29,075 nt of DNA, from IMG/VR virus record IMGVR_UViG_3300025736_000132, positions 1 to 29,075 of that record, one strand, 5' to 3'. Below the pieces are notes generated by a model. The model was not told where the DNA came from and made no database searches. It saw only the letters and a list, made by a program, of their open reading frames with translations. Numbering within the stretch: position 1 is the stretch's first letter; each line of letters begins with the position of its first letter. Origin of the DNA: a virus. This document shows positions 14,679 to 21,871 of this stretch, one piece after another. The position numbers and the translations under genes were made by a program.

Positions 14679-15155
14679 ATGGATCTAAAGGCAATAACAG
14701 AAATCGACCACAACGCATTGGATGTGGAGTGGATCGAACACCCCGGCATTTTCATGGAAGTGTCCATGGAGTTGGTCGAGGAAAAGAAGAAGCTAAAGAA
14801 GCTTCAAATGAGAGCGGATATGCGAGAAGCGGATGCCGCTAAAGAAATTAAGGAGGACCCAGAGAAGTTTGGCCTTAAGGCCAAGCCTACCATCCCTGAT
14901 GTAAAGGGAGCCGTGGACACCCATGAAGATGTTTTATCTTCCAGGAAGAAAATCATTGAGCAGGAATACGAAGTAGCAATGCTCTCCGCCTGTGTCGGTG
15001 CCCTCGATCACAAGAAGCGGGCTTTGGAGTCATTAGTCACCCTTCACGGACAACAATACTTCGCCAGCCCGAAAGAACCCCGGAACCTTGATACCGAATA
15101 TCTTGCAGAGGCCGGAAAACGAAGGGCACGCCAGGGCAGAAAAAGCAAGGAGTAG
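14679..15155 (+). CDS. Hypothetical helical/coiled-coil protein of the recombination module
   Basis: 158 residues from the ATG at 14679, which has AAGGAGG nine bases upstream. The frame is open further upstream but that part lies inside the previous gene. After a short N-terminus (ALDVEWIEHPGIFMEVSMELVEE) the protein is nearly all helix, with two long amphipathic stretches (residues about 25-60 and 88-130) and a basic C-terminal tail (RRARQGRKSK). The block LDHKKRALESLVTLHGQQYFASP is strongly patterned. Location between clamp loader and SSB/RecA, size and helical character would suit a recombination mediator of the UvsY type, but I see no firm sequence match. Confidence 0.6.
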   Translation: MDLKAITEIDHNALDVEWIEHPGIFMEVSMELVEEKKKLKKLQMRADMREADAAKEIKEDPEKFGLKAKPTIPDVKGAVDTHEDVLSSRKKIIEQEYEVAMLSACVGALDHKKRALESLVTLHGQQYFASPKEPRNLDTEYLAEAGKRRARQGRKSKE

Positions 15156-15157
15156 CT

Positions 15158-15307
15158 ATGGATAATCTAGCGAATGGCTTTTTATTCATTACTTGTTACT
15201 GTGGCATGCTAATTGCATTATACGCTATTATAAAGACGGTCATGTTGGCTATCTTGGGCGCAAAAAAAGAGTCTTTAGAAAGGACCAAGGAAAATGGCAA
15301 AAAGTAA
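15158..15307 (+). CDS. Small single-span membrane protein
   Basis: 49 residues, AAGGAG five bases before the ATG, starting 2 bp after the previous stop and overlapping the SSB start by 14 bp. A hydrophobic helix spans residues about 8-34 (FLFITCYCGMLIALYAIIKTVMLAILG), followed by a charged tail (KKESLERTKENGKK). The SSB ribosome binding site lies within it. Function unknown. Confidence 0.55.
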   Translation: MDNLANGFLFITCYCGMLIALYAIIKTVMLAILGAKKESLERTKENGKK

Positions 15308-16484
15308 ACGGAGAAGGTCAGCACGGGATAACGCAAAGCGCCGTGTTGAGGAACACAAGACAGGCGGGGGAGACTTCATCAAGCGGGCAAATGTGCCGGA
15401 GGGAACCAAGTTCATCAAGATTGATGACGAAGCTCCCCGTCGGTTCGACATTATCGGGTATGACGTGACAGCGGATCACAATCCCTTTGCAGATAAGGGC
15501 GACTTCCACTTTGAGCGGACTTACTACTGCCACAACATCCCGGACCCTATGAGCGACAAGGGGTACAGCGCCAAGATCCTCTGCCCCATGAAGAACTTCA
15601 ATAAGCCCTGCCCGATCTGTGAGTACATCGCCACTTTGGACCCCAGTGACGATAACGAGGCGAAGCTTGCCAAGGACATGAAGCTCAAGGAACGCCAGCT
15701 CTGGAACGTAATTGACGTTACCGATACCGAGAAGGGCGTCCAGATCTGGGACCAGAGCTTCTTCCTCTTCGGCCAGAAGTTGGACGCTGAGCTACAGAAC
15801 GCGGACGAAGAAGATGATTACGATCTTTTCGCTGATTGGGAAAACGGAAAAACACTCAAGATCGCCTTTGAGGAAAAGAAGATGGGGCCAAATAAGTTCT
15901 ATACGGCTTCCAGCATCAACTTTAAAGACCGTAAGACCGATTACGAAGATCCTGCCGCGATCGACCTTGATAACGCCTTGGTTCTCTACACTTACAATAC
16001 CATCAAATGCCTGCTGGAGGGCACTGAGGTATCACTGGAAGAGGACTCAATTGGGAGCAAACCAAAGGCCAAGAAGCCCTCGAAAAAGGCTGAAAAGAAG
16101 GAAGAGCCTGAGCCTGAGCCGGAAGACGATGCCCAGGATGCCGAAGACGAAGCAGAGGCCAAAGCCAAGGACGATAAGGAAGCTAAGGCGAGGATCAAGG
16201 CAAAGATCCGGGCAAAGGCCAAGAAGGAAGCCGCGGCTGAAGAAAAAGCCAAGGAAGAAGCCGAAGCCGCGGCTGAAGCCGAAGCCGAAGAAGATGCGGG
16301 GGGTGATGACGATGCTCCCGAGGGGTCCGAGGACGGCTCTTCCGATGGAGAGGCTTCCAAGGAGGGGGATAACCCCTGTCCATTTGGGCACACTTACGGC
16401 ACGGACAACGATAAAGAAGACGACTGCACGGATTGCGATGTCTGGGAACTTTGCTTTAAGGCACAAAAGGCGTTGCGAACTTGA
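15294..16484 (+). CDS. Single-stranded DNA-binding protein (gp32-like)
   Basis: 396 residues. The first 230 residues look like the OB-fold core of T4 gp32-like phage SSBs: a basic N-terminus, aromatic strands and a CPMKNFNKPCPIC cluster (Cys 97, 106, 109, with C79-H80 nearby) suited to zinc. Residues about 250-355 are extremely low complexity (Ala/Glu/Lys/Asp), then an acidic Gly/Ser stretch. The protein ends in a second Cys-rich motif, CPFGHTYGTDND....CTDCDVWELC (362-387). Phage SSBs usually use an acidic tail for partner binding; here that tail is long and capped by a possible zinc knuckle. It would coat template strands and recruit recombination proteins. The stop codon overlaps a sigma-70 promoter. 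Confidence 0.78.
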   Translation: MAKSKRRRSARDNAKRRVEEHKTGGGDFIKRANVPEGTKFIKIDDEAPRRFDIIGYDVTADHNPFADKGDFHFERTYYCHNIPDPMSDKGYSAKILCPMKNFNKPCPICEYIATLDPSDDNEAKLAKDMKLKERQLWNVIDVTDTEKGVQIWDQSFFLFGQKLDAELQNADEEDDYDLFADWENGKTLKIAFEEKKMGPNKFYTASSINFKDRKTDYEDPAAIDLDNALVLYTYNTIKCLLEGTEVSLEEDSIGSKPKAKKPSKKAEKKEEPEPEPEDDAQDAEDEAEAKAKDDKEAKARIKAKIRAKAKKEAAAEEKAKEEAEAAAEAEAEEDAGGDDDAPEGSEDGSSDGEASKEGDNPCPFGHTYGTDNDKEDDCTDCDVWELCFKAQKALRT

Positions 16485-16509
16485 CACAGTAAGTTCTTTC
16501 TGATATAAT
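16481..16509 (+). promoter_or_regulatory. Perfect consensus sigma-70/sigma-A promoter
   Basis: TTGACA (16481-16486), 17-bp spacer, TATAAT (16504-16509). It overlaps the SSB stop codon. Transcription would begin near 16516, inside the left arm of the hairpin at 16510-16536, and would express the HNH gene at 16561 and perhaps recA downstream. Confidence 0.88.
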
Positions 16510-16541
16510 CCCCCTACCTCTACATGGGGTAGGGGGATTTT
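16510..16541 (+). terminator. Hairpin terminator overlapping the promoter start site
   Basis: CCCCCTACC (16510-16518) pairs perfectly with GGTAGGGGG (16528-16536) over a 9-base loop, followed by ATTTT. The U tract is short. Readthrough transcripts from the SSB gene carry both arms and could terminate; transcripts starting at about 16516 would lack most of the left arm and should not. Confidence 0.7.
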
Positions 16542-16560
16542 GAGAGAATAGGAGAATGTG

Positions 16561-17268
16561 ATGGAAGGCGAGAAGAAGTGCAGGTTGTGCCGAGAATGGA
16601 GGTCCCTTGACCAATACACCAAGCGCAAGGGCACAGCAGACGGGCTTTTTGGCGAATGCAAGGCGTGTCGGGCGGAACAAGGGCGCAATCTTCGGGGGCA
16701 GTCATTAGTGAATGGAGAACTCGTTGTTATCAATAGGCCCCTATGGGAGAGGGCGAACGAGAAAATGCGCCTCAAGCGAGACGCCAATATTGAAAAAGCC
16801 AGGAAAGCTTCACGCGACAGTTATGCCAAGCACAAAGGAAGAATACAGGAACACCGCAAAGAGTACTATTTGGACAACAGGGAGGAGATCCTTGACGGCC
16901 AAAAAAAGAAAAGGCGAGAGCATCCCGAGAACGCCAGACGGGCGGAGCGTGCTTCGTACTATAAATATCATGACGCGAACAAAGAAAGAAAGCGAGTGCT
17001 TGGAAATGCCAGCAGGGCCAAAAAACGGGTGAAAGACCAAGCGTACTACAGCACGCCTGAGGGCAAGTTAAAGCGCCAAGCATACCGAAACGTTCGGCGT
17101 TCCCTTATGGAAGGCATTATCGTTCAACCCGAAGCCTGCGCCCAATGCGGGAAAGCTACAGAGGAACTACACGGGCACCATTACGCAGGCTACGATCTTT
17201 TACACCAATTAGTTATTAAGTGGCTGTGCACGCAGTGTCACGGCGAAGCTCACCGAAAAACAGACTAA
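16561..17268 (+). CDS. Free-standing HNH endonuclease with N-terminal Cys module
   Basis: 235 residues from the ATG at 16561, six bases after GGAG; a GTG one codon earlier is too close to the ribosome binding site. The N-terminus has C7-x2-C10 ... C33-x2-C36, the same module as the gene at 759. The middle (about 60-180) is very basic and helical and suits DNA binding. The C-terminus is an HNH nuclease core: CAQCG ... LHGHHYAGYD ... LCTQCHGEAH, with zinc-knuckle Cys pairs flanking the HH. It sits between SSB and RecA genes, has its own sigma-70 promoter and is preceded by a terminator, consistent with a self-contained mobile gene. Homing is inferred. Confidence 0.85.
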   Translation: MEGEKKCRLCREWRSLDQYTKRKGTADGLFGECKACRAEQGRNLRGQSLVNGELVVINRPLWERANEKMRLKRDANIEKARKASRDSYAKHKGRIQEHRKEYYLDNREEILDGQKKKRREHPENARRAERASYYKYHDANKERKRVLGNASRAKKRVKDQAYYSTPEGKLKRQAYRNVRRSLMEGIIVQPEACAQCGKATEELHGHHYAGYDLLHQLVIKWLCTQCHGEAHRKTD

Positions 17269-17281
17269 CGAAAGGAAAATA

Positions 17282-18379
17282 ATGGCAAAGAAACGGTCAG
17301 ATAGAATTAAGGAGGCCATCGATGCCCCGGAGGAAGAAGCTCCCGAGAAGTTTAAGCGAAGTGAATACCTCTCTTCCGGGAGCACCATGCTCAATCTGGC
17401 ACTCACTGACAGTCCCCACGGCGCATTCCGGAAGGGTTGCTACTACTACCTTGTTGGGGACTCTTCTTCCGGAAAGACCTTTTTGTCTTGCACTTCGCTT
17501 GCAGAAGCTGCGCAAAGTCCTATATTTAGTGGACACCGTTTCATTTTCGATGATGTGGAAAACGGTGCGCTTATGGACATGGAGCGATTCTTTGGAAAGA
17601 CTATGGCAGAACGCCTGGAAGCGCCTCGGGTCGTTAATAAGGAAAACGTCTTCTCCAGCACCATCGAAGACTTCTATTTTCATATCGATGATGCTCTCTC
17701 CGATGGGCGCCCCTTCATCTATGTCCTTGACTCGATGGATTGTCTCACGTCTGAGAAAGAAAGTTCTGAGTTTGATGACAACAAAAAGCTTGCCCGTAAA
17801 GGAAAAGACCAAGGCGGAAGCTACGGTGACGGGAAAGCCAAGAAAAACTCCGCCGGTATGCGAACCCTCGTCAACCGACTCAAGAAAACTGAATCAATCC
17901 TGATCGTCATCTCCCAGACCCGAGACAACATAGGCTTCGGGGCACAGTTTAACCCTAAGGTGCGCTCCGGCGGCCATGCCTTGAAATTCTACAGCACCTG
18001 TGAGATCTGGAGTTCGGTCATCGGCAAGATCGAAAAGGGCGTAAAGGGAAAGAAGCGCAATGTCGGAAAGCGAATCCAAATCGAGACAAAGAAGAATCGT
18101 CATACAGGGCGTGAAGGTAAGGTGGAGACTCCCATTTACCCCAGCTACGGGATCGATGACATGGAAGCCTGCATCAATTATTTAATTGAGGAGGACCATT
18201 GGGAAGCTTCTGGACAAAAGATCAAGGCCCCGGAGCTTTCTTTTGAGGGAACGCAAAAGAAGCTGATCGAAAAAATAGAAAGCGAAAACCTGGAGGCGAA
18301 AGTGCGCAAGGCCACTGGCATGGTGTGGAATGCCATTAATGACGCCTGCTCCCATAAACGGAAAAAGCGGTATGAATAA
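17282..18379 (+). CDS. RecA/UvsX-like recombinase
   Basis: 365 residues, about the size of RecA and UvsX. Walker A GDSSSGKT (59-66); acidic strand FIFDDVENG; Walker B region FIYVLDSMDCL; a disordered-loop segment rich in Lys/Gly (KGKDQGGSYGDGKAKKNSAG), corresponding to DNA-binding loop L1; and IVISQTRDNIG, then GG.ALKF, corresponding to the Q/R strand and L2 region. It would form filaments on SSB-coated single strands and pair homologous DNA for recombination-dependent replication. GAAAGGA precedes the ATG by 6 bp. The stop overlaps the next start by 8 bp. Confidence 0.88.
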   Translation: MAKKRSDRIKEAIDAPEEEAPEKFKRSEYLSSGSTMLNLALTDSPHGAFRKGCYYYLVGDSSSGKTFLSCTSLAEAAQSPIFSGHRFIFDDVENGALMDMERFFGKTMAERLEAPRVVNKENVFSSTIEDFYFHIDDALSDGRPFIYVLDSMDCLTSEKESSEFDDNKKLARKGKDQGGSYGDGKAKKNSAGMRTLVNRLKKTESILIVISQTRDNIGFGAQFNPKVRSGGHALKFYSTCEIWSSVIGKIEKGVKGKKRNVGKRIQIETKKNRHTGREGKVETPIYPSYGIDDMEACINYLIEEDHWEASGQKIKAPELSFEGTQKKLIEKIESENLEAKVRKATGMVWNAINDACSHKRKKRYE

Positions 18380-18668
18380 GATTAGCATTTCAGGGACACT
18401 CCACATGGAAGCTGTGCGTTCTTCTATAGGGCTCTCTCTGCGTACTTCTTTTAAAGAAGATGGGGAAGTGCGTGATGTCTTTGCCTGCTGGACAAAAGCT
18501 TCTGAAGTTAGTGGCAATATCAGATCATTTATTGAGGGGTGCCGTGCGGATCACCCTGAATCCCTTATGATGGGGTTCACTTCATTTTCGCAGGATGCCG
18601 CTATGGTGCTTCAAGGGGATGCTCCCGAAGCAATAAACACTTTTGGAATAGGAGAAAAATGTGGCTAA
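18372..18668 (+). CDS. Hypothetical protein
   Basis: 98 residues from the ATG at 18372. An earlier in-frame ATG lies inside the recA gene and adds nothing recognisable. Content: a strand (KISISGTL), a basic/hydrophobic middle, and a helical C-terminus. No family recognised. It is overlapped at both ends by neighbours (8 bp with recA, 8 bp with the resolvase gene), so it is probably translationally coupled to both. Confidence 0.6.
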   Translation: MNKISISGTLHMEAVRSSIGLSLRTSFKEDGEVRDVFACWTKASEVSGNIRSFIEGCRADHPESLMMGFTSFSQDAAMVLQGDAPEAINTFGIGEKCG

Positions 18669-19236
18669 AGGCGCACCTTTTGAGCGGGAGCTCTCTAAAC
18701 AATTATCCTTGTGGTGGACAGCAGACGAAGACGAACCCAGTGATGCCGTGTTCTGGCGCACCTCTCAGTCCGGAGGCAGGGCCACCACCCGGGAGAAGTC
18801 CGGGAAGAAGACCACAGGGCAGTACGGGGACATCACCGCCACCGATCCCATAGGACAGCCCCTCATTGAGTTGGTGAGCATCGAGGCCAAGAACGGGTAC
18901 AATAACCGAGACATCATGCAGTTCCTTGACGCCAAGAAGATCCCTAAGGCTTCTCTGCTGGAGTTTATCAATCAAGCTTCTCGGGATGCACTGCGGGCAG
19001 AAGTTCCCTACTGGTGGATGATCCATAAGAGGGACCGCAAACAGCCGATGCTCTACACTACTCCTGGGTTTTTGTTAGACCTCACAAAGATCAACACAGG
19101 AATAGTATTTCTCAGTTCCGCCATTCTTACCGTTGGCGGGCGAATGATAGGAGCGGTCCCCTGGGAAGATTTCCTAAATATCGTCGAGGCCAAGGTAGTC
19201 AAAAGATTATGGAGAAAAACATGTTCAAAAAGCTGA
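18661..19236 (+). CDS. PD-(D/E)XK nuclease, Holliday-junction-resolvase-like
   Basis: 191 residues with a GTG start, chosen because AGGAG lies 6-7 bp upstream and the FERE motif follows directly. FERELS (E10), FWRTSQSGGRAT (31-42), QYGDITA (Asp 57) and SIEAKNGY (Glu 75, Lys 77) give the E...D...ExK order of a PD-(D/E)XK active site as in archaeal-type junction resolvases. The C-terminal half (KINTGIVFLSS...) is mixed. It would cut branched recombination intermediates made by the RecA/UvsX and Mre11-Rad50 proteins of this cluster. It overlaps the Rad50 N-half gene by 16 bp. Confidence 0.75.
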   Translation: MAKGAPFERELSKQLSLWWTADEDEPSDAVFWRTSQSGGRATTREKSGKKTTGQYGDITATDPIGQPLIELVSIEAKNGYNNRDIMQFLDAKKIPKASLLEFINQASRDALRAEVPYWWMIHKRDRKQPMLYTTPGFLLDLTKINTGIVFLSSAILTVGGRMIGAVPWEDFLNIVEAKVVKRLWRKTCSKS

Positions 19237-20138
19237 CCCTTAAAAACTTCCAGGCGCACGAAAATACTGTAATCGACTTCGCCCCAGGGGTGAACGTAAT
19301 CGTCGGTAGATCTGATCGAGGCAAGTCCAGTATTATTCGGGCACTGCAACTACTTTTCTTTAATCGTCCGGGAGGTAAAGCATACATTCGTCATGGAGCT
19401 AAGGAGTGCCGAGTAGAAGCAGAGATGGCTTCGGGGCAAATAGTTAAACGCTTGCGCACTAAGTCTAAGAATGAATATCAGGTAGGCGCCAACCCCGCAT
19501 TAAAAGCTCCTGGCCGAGACGTTCCGCCAGAAGTCATGGAAATCTGCCCTATGCAAGAGATCAACTTCCAAGGGCAGCACGATAGCCCATTCATGCTTGC
19601 GGAGACTGCGGGAGAGTGCGGCCGCATGCTCAATAAATGCGTAGATCTTACAATTATTGACCGCACGCTGAATGACTTGAACACGAAGAAGCGAAACGCT
19701 ACTGGAAAGTTGCAGCATTCCGTTGAAGCTATCTCCGAACAAAGAGAAGAAATTACCCGATATAAAACAGTTCCAGCCATGATTTTAGATTCAAAAAGCC
19801 TCGCCGTGTTACTGAGTAGTTGCGTGGATCTTGAAGAGAAGCTGACATCTCTTGCTACTGCTGTTGATTCGTTTGAAAGACTTACTGCAGATTTAAAGGC
19901 GCTTCCGAACCCCGCTGAAGGACTCGAAGCGCTCACTGCCTTAGAGACCACAGTTAGGCAGGAGGCTAAGGATAAAGCGCACTTAGCCGAGCTTCAGGAT
20001 TCTATTGAGCTCGTGGCGGAGACTGAAGGGGATTTACGAGATATGGCAGAAAGCGAGAAACACCTAAAAGCTGAACTGGACGAAATTATGGGAGAAACGT
20101 GCCCGCTCTGTGGGCAAGCAACAGGAGGTATAGAATGA
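19221..20138 (+). CDS. Rad50/SbcC N-terminal half, ending just after the zinc hook
   Basis: 305 residues from the ATG at 19221, which has GGAG at the ideal distance; an upstream ATG at 19209 has none. FKKLTLKNFQAHENTVIDF and Walker A GRSDRGKSS (29-37) are typical Rad50/SbcC. The Q-loop is INFQGQHDSPFML (about 107-119). Then comes a coiled coil, and the chain ends ETCPLCGQATGGIE: the zinc-hook CxxC (Cys 294 and 297) followed by eight residues and a stop. A full-length Rad50 would continue with a returning coil, signature motif and Walker B; these are in the separate gene at 21852. The halves would have to assemble as a complex to make an ATP site. The stop overlaps the Mre11 start by 4 bp (ATGA). 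Confidence 0.88.
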   Translation: MFKKLTLKNFQAHENTVIDFAPGVNVIVGRSDRGKSSIIRALQLLFFNRPGGKAYIRHGAKECRVEAEMASGQIVKRLRTKSKNEYQVGANPALKAPGRDVPPEVMEICPMQEINFQGQHDSPFMLAETAGECGRMLNKCVDLTIIDRTLNDLNTKKRNATGKLQHSVEAISEQREEITRYKTVPAMILDSKSLAVLLSSCVDLEEKLTSLATAVDSFERLTADLKALPNPAEGLEALTALETTVRQEAKDKAHLAELQDSIELVAETEGDLRDMAESEKHLKAELDEIMGETCPLCGQATGGIE

Positions 20139-21028
20139 GAAAACCTATCGCCGTAGCCTGTAGTGACATCCATCTCTCTGACACGGCCCCTGTGGCCCGT
20201 GGGGATGAACCCAACTGGCACCAGAAGCAAAAAGAAGCGCTAAACTTCATTGTGGATGCTTCCCTTGAACATCATGTGCCTTTGATTATGGCAGGAGATC
20301 TCTTCCATAAGGCCCGGGCTACTCCTGCTATGGAGATCCTTGCCATGGATTGCCTTCGCAGGACAAAGCTAATTATGATCCCCGGGCAGCACGACCTACC
20401 CAACCACTCGATCGATAATGTCGGACGCAGTTCCTATGGGGTCGTTTGCACCCATCTGACTATGCTCGACTGCTTTGCCCACTTTGGGGACGCCTTTGCC
20501 TGCACTTCTTATAGCTACGGGGAGGACAGGGGAAAGGCGTGCCCCACAGAAAACAAGAACCACATCGCCGTCATGCACGATCTAGTATGGCGTGGAAAAC
20601 CCCCATACCCTGGGGCGCCTGAAGGAGGCAACACACAGAACCTCGTAGACAGTATGCCGGGGTACGACTTCATTGTGGCCGGGGACAACCACAAGGGCTT
20701 TTCCCAAACTGTAGGGGATACCGTAATAGTAAACTGCGGAAGCATGATGCGTCGTTCCTCAGACCAAGAGAACTACAAGCCCAGGGCATACATTCTCTAC
20801 GATGACAAGACCGCCGAGCCTTTCTGCCTCCCCATCCAGAGCGATGTATTCTCTCGGGAGCATCGGGATGAGAAGAACGCCAAGGATGCCAGAGTGGAGG
20901 CATTTGTTAATCGCCTCCAGGATATCGAAGTGGAGCTCTGCTATGAGACCAATATGACTCGATTCTGCAAGGCCAATAAAGTAGATAAAGAAATCATAAT
21001 TATTTTACAGGAGGCAATGAATGTTTGA
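20135..21028 (+). CDS. Mre11/SbcD-like nuclease (metallophosphoesterase)
   Basis: 297 residues from the ATG at 20135 with AGGAGGT upstream. Metal-binding motifs in order: CSDIHLS (D11, H13), MAGDLFHKA (D55), GQHD (85-87, the GNHD motif with Gln for Asn), MHD (H148) and AGDNH (184-186, the GHxH position). Shorter than bacterial SbcD (about 400) because the capping/C-terminal region is small. It would be the nuclease partner of the split Rad50 encoded on both sides of it, processing DNA ends for recombination. ATGA overlap before, 8-bp overlap with the next gene. Confidence 0.87.
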   Translation: MRKPIAVACSDIHLSDTAPVARGDEPNWHQKQKEALNFIVDASLEHHVPLIMAGDLFHKARATPAMEILAMDCLRRTKLIMIPGQHDLPNHSIDNVGRSSYGVVCTHLTMLDCFAHFGDAFACTSYSYGEDRGKACPTENKNHIAVMHDLVWRGKPPYPGAPEGGNTQNLVDSMPGYDFIVAGDNHKGFSQTVGDTVIVNCGSMMRRSSDQENYKPRAYILYDDKTAEPFCLPIQSDVFSREHRDEKNAKDARVEAFVNRLQDIEVELCYETNMTRFCKANKVDKEIIIILQEAMNV

Positions 21029-21236
21029 TGAGCCTGAAATACGAAGAGGACCAAAACGAAAACCACGGGCAGAGATCCGAAGTAAGTTTGTACAGGTCAC
21101 ATTAACGCCTTGGGAAAAACAACAGCTTGATGATATGGCTTCGGTTCAAGGAGTGACTGCAAGTAGTATTATTCGAAATCTTTTTACCCAATTATTAAGA
21201 GAAAGAGGCATCGAATTACCCCAATCTGAATTTTAA
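21021..21236 (+). CDS. Ribbon-helix-helix DNA-binding protein
   Basis: 71 residues, CAGGAGG before the ATG. After a basic N-terminus (RRGPKRKPRAE) comes KFVQVTLTPWEKQQLDDMASVQGVTASSIIRNLFTQLLRERG, which fits the ribbon-helix-helix (Arc/CopG) pattern: a short beta strand, a helix, a Gly turn, and a second helix starting with S/T. Such dimers act as transcriptional repressors. It is followed immediately by the third bipartite motif, which could be its operator. Confidence 0.7.
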   Translation: MFDEPEIRRGPKRKPRAEIRSKFVQVTLTPWEKQQLDDMASVQGVTASSIIRNLFTQLLRERGIELPQSEF

Positions 21237-21267
21237 TGACGAAAATCTAACTTCAAATGACATAGTA
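21237..21267 (+). promoter_or_regulatory. Bipartite motif copy 3 (candidate phage promoter/operator)
   Basis: TGACGAAAA (21237-21245), 13 bases, GACATAGTA (21259-21267), immediately after the TAA of the ribbon-helix-helix gene and 12 bp before the next ATG. The downstream TATTAT/TATACT seen in copies 1 and 2 is not present here (AAAGGG instead, which serves as part of the ribosome binding site). The start site would therefore be very close to the start codon if it is a promoter. Confidence 0.55.
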
Positions 21268-21279
21268 AAGGGAAGAGAC

Positions 21280-21495
21280 ATGACAAGGGAGTTCAACACT
21301 GTAACAATTTGGACCGGAGATAATTGTCCGGAATGCACAAAAGCAATAGCCGTTTACAAACTCAAAGGATTTAAAATAACCGAGATTAAAGCCTCTCTGC
21401 TACTTTCGGGAGAAATCCCTGACATAAACGCCCTTGCCTCTCTCGCCGCGCAAGGGATGAAGCTTCCGCTGATTCAAGAAGGAGTTGGGACATGA
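21280..21495 (+). CDS. Glutaredoxin/NrdH-like redoxin
   Basis: 71 residues. The beta strand NTVTIWTGDNCPECTKAIAVYKLKGFKITEIK carries a CPEC (17-20) redox motif at the start of helix 1, as in glutaredoxin and NrdH; MKLPLIQEG near the end corresponds to the cis-Pro strand. It would reduce disulfides, commonly for ribonucleotide reductase, although no reductase gene is in this window. GGGAAGAG precedes the ATG. Confidence 0.75.
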   Translation: MTREFNTVTIWTGDNCPECTKAIAVYKLKGFKITEIKASLLLSGEIPDINALASLAAQGMKLPLIQEGVGT

Positions 21496-21629
21496 AGATA
21501 CGAATACGGTGGGATTTATTCAAACTGTCAGGTAAGCGGCATGCGGGCGGGTTTTCTTTGGTGGTTAATGACACTGATGAAGACGGCAAGTTCTTCAAGG
21601 CGTTGTTTACGGGGGGAGAGCAGTTATGA
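21492..21629 (+). CDS. Small hypothetical protein
   Basis: 45 residues. Starts 4 bp inside the end of the glutaredoxin gene (ATGA) with GGAGTTGGG upstream, and its stop overlaps the next ATG (ATGA). Basic N-terminus (MKIRIRWDLFKLSGKR), then strands. No family recognised; the precise coupling on both sides is the main evidence that it is translated. Confidence 0.5.
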   Translation: MKIRIRWDLFKLSGKRHAGGFSLVVNDTDEDGKFFKALFTGGEQL

Positions 21630-21871
21630 GCGCATTACAAAAGATCATGCGATTTAAAAAAGACCTAGAGGGAATCACCACGGCCCGGGCACAGAAGGAA
21701 GGAGCCCTGGCTGAACGTCGCCGGGATCTCATAGAACTCTGCGGGACTGATGACGTAATGGAGGCTCGGGATACGTTGAAAGAACTCCGGGACGAACTGG
21801 CCGAAGTGGAGGCCCAATTAACTGCCGCACTCACTGGATTTGAGGAACAATATGCAGACTTCATTAACTAG
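21626..21871 (+). CDS. Coiled-coil protein, possible returning coil of the split Rad50
   Basis: 81 residues, nearly all helix with heptad-like Leu/Val/Ala spacing (LKELRDELAEVEAQLTAAL). It carries one Cys but no CxxC hook. It lies directly ahead of, and overlaps by 20 bp, the gene for the C-terminal Rad50 half. Taken with that gene it gives about 275 residues, close to the 305 of the N-terminal half. It may supply part of the descending arm of the Rad50 coil, or regulate the complex; this is inference. GGGGGAGAG precedes the ATG. Confidence 0.6.
   Translation: MSALQKIMRFKKDLEGITTARAQKEGALAERRRDLIELCGTDDVMEARDTLKELRDELAEVEAQLTAALTGFEEQYADFIN

Noticed and set aside
15992-16787. Long antisense frames opposite the SSB tail and HNH gene.
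   Set aside because: They are mirror products of the low-complexity Ala/Glu/Lys coding region and have no recognisable domains or ribosome binding sites.
18694-18717. QLSLW in the resolvase resembles a beta-clamp-binding peptide (QLSLF).
   Set aside because: It lies within the N-terminal helix that carries the active-site Glu, not in an exposed tail, and is better explained as part of the nuclease core.
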